Below the pieces are notes generated by a model, which worked only from the letters and a program-made list of their open reading frames with translations, had not been told where the DNA came from and did not search any database. The position numbers and the translations under genes were made by a program. 64,000 nucleotides of DNA from Bordetella hinzii LMG 13501 (GTDB lineage Bacteria; Pseudomonadota; Gammaproteobacteria; Burkholderiales; Burkholderiaceae_B): NCBI RefSeq assembly GCF_001548475.1, contig NZ_LRUJ01000007.1, positions 1-64,000 of the forward strand. The letters are read 5' to 3'. Of the stretch, positions 48,718 to 57,691 are shown one piece after another (position 1 is the stretch's first letter; each line of letters begins with the position of its first letter).

Positions 48718-50870
48718 CGGATGGCTGGTTCATACGCCTGCTCGATGCCGCGGCCCAGGAAGGCCGCTGGACGCGCAAGCTGTTCTTCCGGTTCTACTCG
48801 GGCATTACGAGCGCCGCGTTCTACCTGACGCTGCTCTTGTATCCGGTGTTCTGCCTCTTGTCCTGGGTGCGCCTGGGCATCCGTAAGCTCTTGCGACTGA
48901 AGCCGGCCGTATTGTGGGCAGCCGTGCCTATCCTGAATATCGTCGAGAGCTCGCGGCTGATGCAAAAGCTGGGCTATCGCAGCCGCTCACTGGTATTTAC
49001 GGTCTATTTCATCACCAATAAGTTCGACCACAATCTGCAGCGCTATACCTATAACCCGATTGCTTCGCCGCTATTGCCGAACTTCGTGTTTCTATGGTCG
49101 CTCCTGCGTTTTGACGTCTACCAGTTTTTTTATGATGGCGGCCTGTGGTCGGGCATGAAGATCGTGCCGCGTGCGCGTTGGCTGGAGTTTCCTCTGCTGC
49201 GCCTGGCGGGCAAGCGCATTGTTGCCAATGCCTACGGCGCTGATGTGCGCACGCGCTTGCGCGATGAGATGTGGCGTCCGTGGAATCTTTGCATGGAATG
49301 CCCCGAGCCGGGCAAGCATTGCCTTTGCGAGGATCATGCCGGGATCGTCAACACCAAATACTACCGCGATTGGTGCAACGAACTCATTGCGATGGGAGAC
49401 ATGCACGATTACGTCTATGGCAGCCGGCCTGATTTCGTGCATTGGCCCATCGATGTGAACGCTGTTGCCTATGTGGGTGCGCAACCACAGCGCGGCCGTG
49501 TGGTTGTCGCGCATTCACCGAATCATCGTCATTTCAAGGGCACGCGGTTTATCGAGGCCGCGGTGGCGGCGCTGCGCGAGAAGGGCTACGACGTCGAGCT
49601 CGACATCATCGAGCGTGTCTCCAACGATGAGGCCAAGAGACGGTATGCGGCGGCCGATATCGTGTTCGCCCAATGCATCCTGGGCTGGCCAGGATTTACC
49701 GAGATCGAGGCCATGGCGGCCGGAAAGCCGGTGCTGACCTATGTGCGCGACGAAGAGCGCTATCTCGCGCATGTGCCCGGCTGGGCGCCGATCAGCGTGA
49801 CGCCGGACAATGCCCAGGACGTGCTGGAAGGCTTGCTGCGCGATCCGGAACGACGCGCCGAACTGGGCCGCCAAGGGCGGGCGCATGTCGAGAAATACTG
49901 GTCATACGAGGCCTGTGCGCCTTCCTATATTGCGCTGCACGACAAACTCTGGCGCCAGAATGGCCTGGGCGCGGTCTTGCGCGCCAAGCGCCGCGACATC
50001 CGGCTAGGCGAGGAGCAGCCGCGTCTGGGCAAAGGGCTGGCTGACGGCGAGCTGCCCGTTTGGACAGATCCGGCAATTGCCCTGGATCGGGTCAACTGGG
50101 GGCTGTACGGCCAACCGGTGTGGGATGACGAGGGATTGTTGCAGGTCAATACTGGCCTGCATTTTCAGCGCCATCTGGGGGTGATCGCGAAGTTTGCGAT
50201 CGACAGTCATCATGCAATGGCCATTGCCGCCGACGCGCCGCTGGAGCAGGCTTTGCGCCGCCATGTCGACTGGCTTCGGCAGGTGGCGCGCGACGGCTCG
50301 CTGCGCGATATGGCCTTTATGGCGGCCCACGGCGGCTCGCTGGCGCGGGTGCCGGAGGCGCCGCAGCGTACCCAGGCCAGCCGCATGTTGGCCTATGCGG
50401 CCCTGATGCTGGCGCATGCCCGATATGGTGTTGACCAAGGTTATGCCGAGGCGGCGCAGGAGGTGCTGGCCAGCGCCTTGGATCGTAGCAGTCCGACCTG
50501 TGCGTTGCACGAAGGTGAGAATGGCGCATCATTGCTCCATGAGGGAGACGAGATCGGCCAGGCCCAGCTGCCCAGCCTCGCCCTGACCGCGATTGTCCTG
50601 GCTTCGGTACCTGGCCAGGAAGCCTTGGCGCGCGAGACGGCGCATCGGGCCGCCAGCCTGCTTGCCGGCGCCAATCTTGACCAGCTTGTTGCCACACGCC
50701 GCTTCGGTGTTTCGGACTTCTTTGACGAGGTCTATTTTGTCGCGGTCTGCATGCGGGCTTTAGGGCGCCAGTGGCAGCGCGAAGATCTCGCGCGGTTGGG
50801 AGACGCGACGCTGCGCACGCTCGCCAAGCGGCGCTGGCGCAATTTCCTGCGCTTTATCGCGCCCCTGTGA
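48714..50870 (+). CDS. Membrane-associated glycosyltransferase with C-terminal helical domain
   Basis: 718 residues. A hydrophobic segment near 30-50 suggests membrane association. Residues 90-430 form a GT-B glycosyltransferase with the motif SPNHRHFKGTRFIEAA shared with three other genes of the island, IIERVSNDEA and GWPGFTEIEAMAAGKPV. A cysteine cluster (Cys193, Cys196, Cys203, Cys205) lies in the N-lobe and could hold a metal. Residues 450-718 are an all-helical domain with WDDEGLLQVNTGLHFQ and LASALDRSS; it resembles an alpha/alpha toroid, but no enzyme family is recognised. Overlaps the preceding gene by ATGA. Confidence 0.75.
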   Translation: MTDGWFIRLLDAAAQEGRWTRKLFFRFYSGITSAAFYLTLLLYPVFCLLSWVRLGIRKLLRLKPAVLWAAVPILNIVESSRLMQKLGYRSRSLVFTVYFITNKFDHNLQRYTYNPIASPLLPNFVFLWSLLRFDVYQFFYDGGLWSGMKIVPRARWLEFPLLRLAGKRIVANAYGADVRTRLRDEMWRPWNLCMECPEPGKHCLCEDHAGIVNTKYYRDWCNELIAMGDMHDYVYGSRPDFVHWPIDVNAVAYVGAQPQRGRVVVAHSPNHRHFKGTRFIEAAVAALREKGYDVELDIIERVSNDEAKRRYAAADIVFAQCILGWPGFTEIEAMAAGKPVLTYVRDEERYLAHVPGWAPISVTPDNAQDVLEGLLRDPERRAELGRQGRAHVEKYWSYEACAPSYIALHDKLWRQNGLGAVLRAKRRDIRLGEEQPRLGKGLADGELPVWTDPAIALDRVNWGLYGQPVWDDEGLLQVNTGLHFQRHLGVIAKFAIDSHHAMAIAADAPLEQALRRHVDWLRQVARDGSLRDMAFMAAHGGSLARVPEAPQRTQASRMLAYAALMLAHARYGVDQGYAEAAQEVLASALDRSSPTCALHEGENGASLLHEGDEIGQAQLPSLALTAIVLASVPGQEALARETAHRAASLLAGANLDQLVATRRFGVSDFFDEVYFVAVCMRALGRQWQREDLARLGDATLRTLAKRRWRNFLRFIAPL

Positions 50871-50884
50871 AAAAGAGGACAGGC

Positions 50885-52006
50885 ATGCTGAAGGTGCTTC
50901 ATTCGCCCGTCAACATCGGCAACCAGCCTTGGGCGCTGTCTCGTGCCGAGCGGGAGTTGGGCTGCAAGAGCGACGTGGTCGTCAATTACGGAACCTGGGT
51001 GGGATTTCCCCATGACCGTTGCCTGTCCGCGTACGGCAAAAAGGGTAGGGTCGACACCTTGCGCCGGGCCGGGTTCGCCATGTCGGCGCCGCTGCGCTAC
51101 GACGTCTTGCACTATTACTTTGGCCGTACGTTGATGTGTTGGGATGACCGAGGGCTGCGCGACGACAAATGGTATATGGATCTGCGACTGGCGCGGCGAC
51201 TGGGACGGAGAACCTTCATGACGCTGCAGGGCTGTGACGTCCGCCTGGCCCGCAAGTCCGACCAGCGCAATACCGTTACCATGTGTCGCCAAGGGGCGTG
51301 CGGCGCGTATGAGGCCTGTGTGTCAAGCTACGATGAGCAACGCGAATGGCTGGTCGACAACATCCTGCCTCAGTTGGACGGGGTGTTCTTCCTCAATCCC
51401 GAGTTGGGTCATTCGCTCAAAGGCGGGGGATCGTTTCTGCCCTATGCCACGGTCGACTGGCGCGATTTTCAGCCGATCCCGCCGTCGACCGAGGGCGTGA
51501 TCCGCATTGTCCATGCCCCCAGCGATACCGGCATCAAAGGCACGCCGCTGATCGAGGCCGCCATCGAGAAGCTGAAGGAGCGTTTCCCAATCGAGTATAT
51601 CCAGGTGCATGGCAAGACCCACGACGAAGCTATGGCGCTCTACCGAAGCGCGGATATCGCCATCGACCAGGTGCTGTTGGGCTGGTATGGCGCTTTTGCG
51701 GTCGAGATGATGGTTATGGGCAAGCCCGTCATGTGCTATATCCGCGAAGAGGATCTGGGCTTTATTCCGCCGCAAATGAATGATGAAATGGCGCTATTGC
51801 GTGTCCATCCGCATAGCCTGGAAGAAGACATCGCCCGTATCCTGGAGCAACGCGCGCAATGGCCCGAATGGTCCCGGCGCTCACGCCAATATGTCATCGA
51901 CTGGCATGACCCGCGTCGGATCGCCGCGGCCATGCTGAATACCTACCAGAGCAAGGGATTTGAATTCGACCTGCAAGCGGTGCGGGCCTCCGCTCCGAGG
52001 GAGTAG
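50885..52006 (+). CDS. Glycosyltransferase of the island's GT-B family
   Basis: 373 residues, starting MLKVLHSPVNIGNQPWALSRAERELG, with AGGACAGGC before the ATG. It has the family core VHAPSDTGIKGTPLIEAA and VLLGWYGAFAVEMMVMGKPVMCYIR, a donor-site region. The N-lobe GCDVRLA aligns with GADVR of the preceding gene, and a cysteine cluster follows (Cys134, Cys139, Cys145). No membrane span. It probably adds one residue of the chain; donor and linkage are unknown. Confidence 0.82.
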   Translation: MLKVLHSPVNIGNQPWALSRAERELGCKSDVVVNYGTWVGFPHDRCLSAYGKKGRVDTLRRAGFAMSAPLRYDVLHYYFGRTLMCWDDRGLRDDKWYMDLRLARRLGRRTFMTLQGCDVRLARKSDQRNTVTMCRQGACGAYEACVSSYDEQREWLVDNILPQLDGVFFLNPELGHSLKGGGSFLPYATVDWRDFQPIPPSTEGVIRIVHAPSDTGIKGTPLIEAAIEKLKERFPIEYIQVHGKTHDEAMALYRSADIAIDQVLLGWYGAFAVEMMVMGKPVMCYIREEDLGFIPPQMNDEMALLRVHPHSLEEDIARILEQRAQWPEWSRRSRQYVIDWHDPRRIAAAMLNTYQSKGFEFDLQAVRASAPRE

Positions 52007-52008
52007 AA

Positions 52009-52962
52009 ATGAGTAAACGAATTTGCCTGATGGGCAACCGGCAGCTCGCCACCGACAGTCTTCGGTTGTTGCGAGAGCGATTCCCCGAGACGCCGTTGCT
52101 GGTGGTGCTCAATCCATCGGACGACGGCGTTGACGGGCCCGGCGGCACTTCCTTGCGGCGCTTGGTCGAAGAGGCCGGCATTGCGCATATCCAACCCAAG
52201 CATGTGAAATCCGCCGAGGCAAGGGAACAACTGGCGGCATTTGCGCCCGACCTGATCCTGTCGTGTTCATATGAGAAGATCGTGCCTGAGGAGGTCATCC
52301 GTATTCCCAAGGATGGGGCCCTCAATGTGCATTATGCGGCATTGCCCCTGAATCGTGGATGTTTTCCCGTGGTATGGACGATCGCTAGCGGCGAGGCGGA
52401 GCTGGGCGTCACCTTGCATGAAATGACGCCGGGCATCGATGACGGCCCGATCCTGGCTCAGCGGCGCCTGCCATACCAAGAAGGCATGACCGCCGGCGAG
52501 GCCTACCGCGCATGCGCTCAGGCTGCGGTCCAGATGGTGGGTGATTTCCTGACCCGCTACATTTCGGACGGCGTATATGGCCGCCAGGCGCAGAATGAAG
52601 CGGCCGCGACCTATCATTCCTCCGTTCATCCCTATGAGCGGTGGATACCCTGGCACCGGGGTGCGACGGAGGTTGCCAGGGTGATCAACGCCCTGACCTA
52701 TGTGCCGCATCCTTCCGGCCGGACCTGCGCGGGCGCGGAGGGCAAAGAAATCGGTCTGCTCGGACCGGCGTTTGCCGTCAACCGCCAGGATCTCGCCCCC
52801 GGGCAGGTCGAACTGCTAGCCGACAGTGCTTTTATTGGCACGGCCGATGGCGCCGTGCGTGTGACCTTGGCTCGCGTGGGTGACGCCGCGGTGCCTGTTT
52901 CCAACGTCTTGAGCGGCGTCGCGTCCGTGACAAGTCCCTATCGAGAGATCTACCCGCAATGA
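52009..52962 (+). CDS. Formyltransferase-family protein, probable sugar N-formyltransferase
   Basis: 317 residues. The formyltransferase catalytic set is present: Asn106 and His108 in LNVHYAALPLNRG, and Asp144 in GIDDGPIL, the spacing known from methionyl-tRNA formyltransferase. The C-terminal 110 residues resemble the OB-like domain of Fmt/ArnA proteins (SVHPYERWIPWHRGATEVARVINAL). In a polysaccharide locus it most likely transfers a formyl group from 10-formyltetrahydrofolate to a free amino group of an aminosugar. The start has GAGGGAG upstream, 2 bases after the previous gene, and its stop overlaps the deacetylase start. Confidence 0.85.
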   Translation: MSKRICLMGNRQLATDSLRLLRERFPETPLLVVLNPSDDGVDGPGGTSLRRLVEEAGIAHIQPKHVKSAEAREQLAAFAPDLILSCSYEKIVPEEVIRIPKDGALNVHYAALPLNRGCFPVVWTIASGEAELGVTLHEMTPGIDDGPILAQRRLPYQEGMTAGEAYRACAQAAVQMVGDFLTRYISDGVYGRQAQNEAAATYHSSVHPYERWIPWHRGATEVARVINALTYVPHPSGRTCAGAEGKEIGLLGPAFAVNRQDLAPGQVELLADSAFIGTADGAVRVTLARVGDAAVPVSNVLSGVASVTSPYREIYPQ

Positions 52963-53684
52963 TCTGCCTGACCTACGACACCGACTACATGACTCCGGAG
53001 GGGATGCGCCAGTTTTTTGATACGGTGCCGTTTCCGGGGCAGGGCACGTTCTTTCTCTGGAAACCGTTTCCTGCCACGGCGTGGCATGGGCACGAAATCC
53101 AACCGCATCCTTATGTTGCCGACCTGACCCGATTCGGCAGCGATTTACAGGCGTTCAGCGCTTCGCTGGAGCTGCCGCACGCGCCTCAGGGCGTGCGTAC
53201 CCATTCTTGCGTGTATTCTCACATGGTGGGTATTGAACTCTACAAGCAAGGCTATCGCTATGCCAGCATGACTTCGCCGCTGTATGAGTTGGGCCTGCGG
53301 CCCTATCGGCATCCCTGGGGCATATGGGAAATGCCGATCTACTACATGGACAATATGGATTTCTGCACACCGGGCAACTGGCCCGAGTTGGCGCACAAGC
53401 CCTTCTCGACAGAAATCTTTGAGCGCGCGCTGGACAATGAAGGGCTGTATGTCTTTGATTTCCACCCGCTGCACATCGCCCTGAATACGACCTCCTACGA
53501 GGCTTATCAGGACGTCAAGGCTGCGATCGGCCGGGGAGAGGATCCATTCTCGCTGCGTATGCCGGGACGCGGCGTGGCGACTTATTTCAATGAACTGTGC
53601 GAGGCCATGGACAAGCGCGGCGTCAAGAGCGTCACACTCAGCCAGGCCCTGGATCATCATCTTCAGGGCAAGCAAGGGGCCTGA
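52959..53684 (+). CDS. Polysaccharide deacetylase-like (NodB/CE4-related) protein
   Basis: 241 residues. It has a NodB-like pattern: TYDTDYM near 5-11 (metal/base aspartates), HEIQPHPY with His45 and His50, RTHSCVYS, and a late histidine in DFHPLHIAL. It resembles the Bordetella WbmS-type deacetylases, by recall, not by search. No signal peptide, so it would act in the cytoplasm, unlike most CE4 enzymes. Translationally coupled (ATGA) to the formyltransferase: removal of an N-acetyl group would give the amine that is then formylated. Confidence 0.72.
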   Translation: MICLTYDTDYMTPEGMRQFFDTVPFPGQGTFFLWKPFPATAWHGHEIQPHPYVADLTRFGSDLQAFSASLELPHAPQGVRTHSCVYSHMVGIELYKQGYRYASMTSPLYELGLRPYRHPWGIWEMPIYYMDNMDFCTPGNWPELAHKPFSTEIFERALDNEGLYVFDFHPLHIALNTTSYEAYQDVKAAIGRGEDPFSLRMPGRGVATYFNELCEAMDKRGVKSVTLSQALDHHLQGKQGA

Positions 53685-53687
53685 ATC

Positions 53688-55568
53688 ATGTGCGGCATCG
53701 CGGGTATCGCCGGGCTGCGGCCCAGCGCCGAGCAACTCAAGAACATGGCCGACGCGATGATTCATCGCGGACCCGATGACGAAGGTTTTTTCATTGGAGA
53801 ACAGGCCGGGCTGGCGTTTCGCCGCCTGTCCATCGTGGATCTCGCGGGCGGCCATCAGCCCATGAGCGATGCCGAACAATCGGTGTGGGTGGTCTTCAAC
53901 GGCGAAATCTACAACCATATGGAGTTGCGCCGCGCCCTTATTGATGCCGGCCACCGTTTCCGGACGGATCATTCAGACACGGAAGTCTTTGTCCATGGCT
54001 GGAAGGCTTGGGGCACGGAGCTGTTCTCTAAACTGAACGGCATGTTTGCGGTTGCCATATGGGATGTGCGCGCGCGCACGCTGGTGCTGGCACGCGACCG
54101 TTATGGCATCAAGCCGCTGCACTACGCCATTGCGCCGTCTGGCGCGCTGGTCTTTGGCTCCGAGATCCGTACCGTACTGGCCAGCGGGCTGATAGCGCAA
54201 AGGCCGAGTGTGGACGGCATCCTTGAGTATTTTTCGGTACAGAATCTCTGGGACGGCCGCACGATGTTCGATGGGGTGCAATACCTCGAGTCGGGCACGA
54301 TGCTGATACGCGGCCCGCAAGGCATGCGCAAGGAGCGATACTGGGATTTGTCCTTTCCGCGTTCGGCGCGCGGAAGCATGGACGATCTTGCCCGGCAGCA
54401 TCGGGAGATCCTCATGCGCACCCTGCAGCGTCAGATCGCCGCTGACGTGCCCGTCATGACTTATTTGTCTGGCGGTATCGACTCGACGGCTTTGTCGGTG
54501 GGCGCCTACCAGCTGGATCCCAAGGTCAGGGCCTATAGCTGCATCTTTGACCTGGACAGCGTGGGTGACGACAAAGTGGCCGACGAGCGCGAGTACAGCC
54601 GGCTGGTTGCCCAGACCTACAAGATGGACAGAGTCGAGATGACGGTGCCGGCCACCGCGCTGGAGGGTTGCCTGGACGGCTACGTGACCTCGCTGGAAGA
54701 TCTGCGCATGGGCATGGGCTATGTCAATTACTTGATTGCGCAACGTGTCGCGCAGGACGCCAAAGTCGTGCTGTCTGGCACCGGGGGGGATGAGTACCAT
54801 GCCGGCTATGTGGGACGCTACAAGATATTGGGTTTGACAGAACCCGAAGCTGATCCCGTGCAGGCGGGCGGTCCCAGCCTGATGCGCCGCGTCGCCCAGC
54901 GCCTGCTGGCCTGGCGTCGAGGTCGGGGTGAGTCCGCCAGCAGGCCCCCCACACGCCAGGAGATTTACCGCGCCGTTCTGAATTCGGTGCTGAGTCCGGC
55001 CGCCCTGAAAGAGGCGTTTACACCGGAGTTCCTTGCGCAGTCCAAGGGCTACGATCCGATTGAACGCATCGATGCATGGATTGCCCGTACGCCTTCGGAC
55101 GACTGGTTTGACAAAGTTTTTTATGTGGACGCCCACACTTACCTCGAGGGCCTGCTGACCTTCGAGGACAAGGTGTCGATGGCACATTCGCTCGAAGCCC
55201 GCGTGCCCTTGCTGGACAATGAGCTGGTCGACTTTGTGCTGGACCTGCCCAAGGAATATCTGGCCCGTGGAGATGTGGGCAAGATCATTTTCCGCGAGTC
55301 GGTCAAGCCATGGGTGCCGGATCAGATCTATAACAAGCCCAAGATGGGCTTCGGTCCACCGGATGCTTCCTGGTATCGCAAGCAGCTCAGGCCCTGGATC
55401 GAAAGTGAGCTCGCACCAGACAAACTGGCGCGCCAGGGTGTGCTGCGTCCCGAGTATGTGCGGTCGGTTCTTGACCGGCATTTTTCCAATCAGGCCAACA
55501 ACACCTATCTGATCTGGTCGTTTTTGAATTTCAACGCGTGGTGTCGCGGCTTTTCTTTTTACGGATAG
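53688..55568 (+). CDS. Asparagine synthetase-like glutamine amidotransferase 2
   Basis: 626 residues. MCGIAGIAG provides the Cys2 nucleophile; FNGEIYNH and ARDRYGIKPLHY follow. The ATP-pyrophosphatase loop is SGGIDSTAL (about 261-269), then SGTGGDEYHAGY and MAHSLEARVPLLDNELVDF. It has an intact active site, so it is probably a working amidotransferase for a second uronic acid or a different position. It starts 3 bases after the deacetylase with AAGGGG upstream. Confidence 0.9.
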   Translation: MCGIAGIAGLRPSAEQLKNMADAMIHRGPDDEGFFIGEQAGLAFRRLSIVDLAGGHQPMSDAEQSVWVVFNGEIYNHMELRRALIDAGHRFRTDHSDTEVFVHGWKAWGTELFSKLNGMFAVAIWDVRARTLVLARDRYGIKPLHYAIAPSGALVFGSEIRTVLASGLIAQRPSVDGILEYFSVQNLWDGRTMFDGVQYLESGTMLIRGPQGMRKERYWDLSFPRSARGSMDDLARQHREILMRTLQRQIAADVPVMTYLSGGIDSTALSVGAYQLDPKVRAYSCIFDLDSVGDDKVADEREYSRLVAQTYKMDRVEMTVPATALEGCLDGYVTSLEDLRMGMGYVNYLIAQRVAQDAKVVLSGTGGDEYHAGYVGRYKILGLTEPEADPVQAGGPSLMRRVAQRLLAWRRGRGESASRPPTRQEIYRAVLNSVLSPAALKEAFTPEFLAQSKGYDPIERIDAWIARTPSDDWFDKVFYVDAHTYLEGLLTFEDKVSMAHSLEARVPLLDNELVDFVLDLPKEYLARGDVGKIIFRESVKPWVPDQIYNKPKMGFGPPDASWYRKQLRPWIESELAPDKLARQGVLRPEYVRSVLDRHFSNQANNTYLIWSFLNFNAWCRGFSFYG

Positions 55569-55574
55569 AGCATC

Positions 55575-56441
55575 ATGCACGTTCTTGTCAGCGGCGCCAG
55601 CGGATTCGTCGGACGCGCCACGGTGGCCTGGCTGCAACAGCAAGGCTACGAGGTGACCGCCATTGTGCGCAAGCAGAGCGATGACTTGCCGGTCGAGCAA
55701 TGGATCTGGAATCTGGGCCATGAGCCTGCACCCCAGAATCGGCCGCAAGGCATCGATACGGTTCTGCACCTGGCACAGTCGCGCAACTACCGGGCTTTTC
55801 CGGGAGATGTGGACGAAATGTTCAAGGTCAACGTCGCCGGCGCGCAGCAGTTGCTGACGCTGGCGGACAGCCTGGGAGTCGCGCGCTTTTGCCTGATGTC
55901 CACGGGGTCGGTGTACGAACCCTACGCCGGGGCCATGACTGAGGACGAGCGGGTCGCCCCGGCGGGCTATCTCGGCGCGAGCAAGCTTGCCGCCGAGGTG
56001 CTGGCCCGGGCTTATGCTGGTCGTTTCAAGTTATCCATTCTGCGCCTGTTCTTCCCCTACGGCCCCGGGCAGGTCAATCGCCTGATACCGGACCTGGTCA
56101 ACCGGGTCGCCAAACAAGAGACCATTCAGCTCTCGGCGGATGGCCAAGGTCTGGCCATCGCCCCGTTGCATGTGAATGACGTGGTCGCACTTACCGGACG
56201 CGCGCTGCGTGAATCATGGGAAGGCATCTACAATCTTGCCAGCCCTGAAGTGATGACGCTGCGCGAGATCACCGAAGAGATCGGCCGCCAGCTGGGCGTG
56301 GCCCCGAAGTACGAGCTCACGGAGCGGGCTGCGCAGCGGATATCGCCTAGTCTGGCGGCGCTGCGGGGCAAGGCGCCGGATCACGCATTTACGCCTTTTG
56401 CCTCCGGTGTCACGGGGATGTTGCCCGTGTTGAACGGCTAG
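55575..56441 (+). CDS. NAD-dependent epimerase/dehydratase 2
   Basis: 288 residues, a shorter extended SDR. GASGFVG at 8-14, STGSVYEPY and the catalytic YLGASK, then RLFFPYGPGQ. It is more diverged than the first SDR of the island and could be a reductase, epimerase or dehydratase on an activated sugar. Six bases after amidotransferase 2. Confidence 0.82.
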   Translation: MHVLVSGASGFVGRATVAWLQQQGYEVTAIVRKQSDDLPVEQWIWNLGHEPAPQNRPQGIDTVLHLAQSRNYRAFPGDVDEMFKVNVAGAQQLLTLADSLGVARFCLMSTGSVYEPYAGAMTEDERVAPAGYLGASKLAAEVLARAYAGRFKLSILRLFFPYGPGQVNRLIPDLVNRVAKQETIQLSADGQGLAIAPLHVNDVVALTGRALRESWEGIYNLASPEVMTLREITEEIGRQLGVAPKYELTERAAQRISPSLAALRGKAPDHAFTPFASGVTGMLPVLNG

Positions 56442-56449
56442 CGACAGGC

Positions 56450-57691
56450 ATGAAGCGGACCCTGATCAAGCTACTGCGCGTCACGCTTGACGGCCTACTG
56501 TTGCTGCCCGTGGCGGCGGCTCTGGCTCTGGCCTGGGTGTTGCGCTCCCGTAGGGGTCCGCAGGACAGACCGCGGCTGCTATGGCAGTCCACACCCATCA
56601 AATCGCTGACCTATATGGCGCGCGCCATGCGCGAGGCAGGCTATGAGAGCGATACCGCGGTGGTGGATCTTTATCGTATAAACCGGCGCGAAGATTTTGA
56701 CCACGTGCTCGTGCCGCAGGCAGGTGGGATAATCGGTGCATGGCAACGGCGCCTGATGGCATATGGCTTCTTCTTCAAGGCGCTGCGCAATTACGACGTA
56801 TTTTTTTGTTATTTCGATGGCGGCGTGTTGCGCCAGACGCCATTGGCGCGTTGGGAGTTTGCCTTGCTCAAGGCGTTTGGCAAGAAGCTCGTCCTGCTGC
56901 CTTATGGAAGCGACGCTTTTGTCTATGACACCTTGGGTGTTCCTGTCTGGCGGCACGGCTTGATGATGAGTTACCCAGGCCTGGGAAATCGGGCACAGGA
57001 GATTCAGCAGCGGTTGCGCCGTAGCGTCGTGCATGCAGACGTCGTACTGGGATGCCTGGCGCATTTTGCCAATCTGCCGCGTTGGGACATGCTGCCGCTG
57101 ACATGCTACCCAGTGGATACGCAGGCTATCCAACCTGCTGCCTGGCCCACGACTCAGGGGCCTATCCGGATCGCCCATGCCGCCAATCATAGGGGAGTCA
57201 AGGGCACGGAGTTCCTGTTGCGGGCTGTGCGGGACCTTGTGGCGGAAGGACACCCCATCGAGCTGGATCTTATCGAGGGCGTGTCTAACGAAGAGGCGTT
57301 GGCGCGCATCGCGCGGGCGGATCTGTATGTGGACCAGCTCGTGATGGGCTATGCCCTTGCCGCCCAGGAGGCCATGGCTTTGGGACGGGTGGTGCTGAGT
57401 CCTGTGGATGGCACGTCTGAAACAGAACTGTTTCGGACATATTCGTATCTAGATGAGTGTCCCATCGTGTCGGCCAACCAGCGCAATATCAAGAGTGTGC
57501 TGCTGGAGCTGATCGGGCGGCGCGCAGACTGGGCACGGCTAGGCCAGGCGTCGCGACGCTTCGTCGAAAAGCGGCATTCCTATGCAGCCAGCGCGGCCAT
57601 GTATGAAGCTGTGCTGGATCGTGTCTGGCGCGGCAAAGATGTGGACCTGATCAATTACTTTCATCCCATACTCGAGTCCAGGCATGACTGA
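56450..57691 (+). CDS. Membrane-anchored glycosyltransferase of the island's GT-B family
   Basis: 413 residues. An N-terminal hydrophobic span (about 13-31, DGLLLLPVAAALALAWVL) anchors it. The family motif reads AHAANHRGVKGTEFLLRA, followed by IEGVSNEEALARIARADLYVDQL and AQEAMALGRVV. The N-lobe GSDAF aligns with the GxD of the other members, but there is no cysteine cluster. It overlaps the next gene by 8 bases. Confidence 0.8.
   Translation: MKRTLIKLLRVTLDGLLLLPVAAALALAWVLRSRRGPQDRPRLLWQSTPIKSLTYMARAMREAGYESDTAVVDLYRINRREDFDHVLVPQAGGIIGAWQRRLMAYGFFFKALRNYDVFFCYFDGGVLRQTPLARWEFALLKAFGKKLVLLPYGSDAFVYDTLGVPVWRHGLMMSYPGLGNRAQEIQQRLRRSVVHADVVLGCLAHFANLPRWDMLPLTCYPVDTQAIQPAAWPTTQGPIRIAHAANHRGVKGTEFLLRAVRDLVAEGHPIELDLIEGVSNEEALARIARADLYVDQLVMGYALAAQEAMALGRVVLSPVDGTSETELFRTYSYLDECPIVSANQRNIKSVLLELIGRRADWARLGQASRRFVEKRHSYAASAAMYEAVLDRVWRGKDVDLINYFHPILESRHD

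Noticed and set aside
54786-54792. Seven-G run in amidotransferase 2, with similar runs near 6287, 23004 and 59806
   Set aside because: Bordetella uses longer C or G tracts for phase variation. In 54786 the run simply encodes the conserved GTGGDE motif, and seven is short for frequent slippage.
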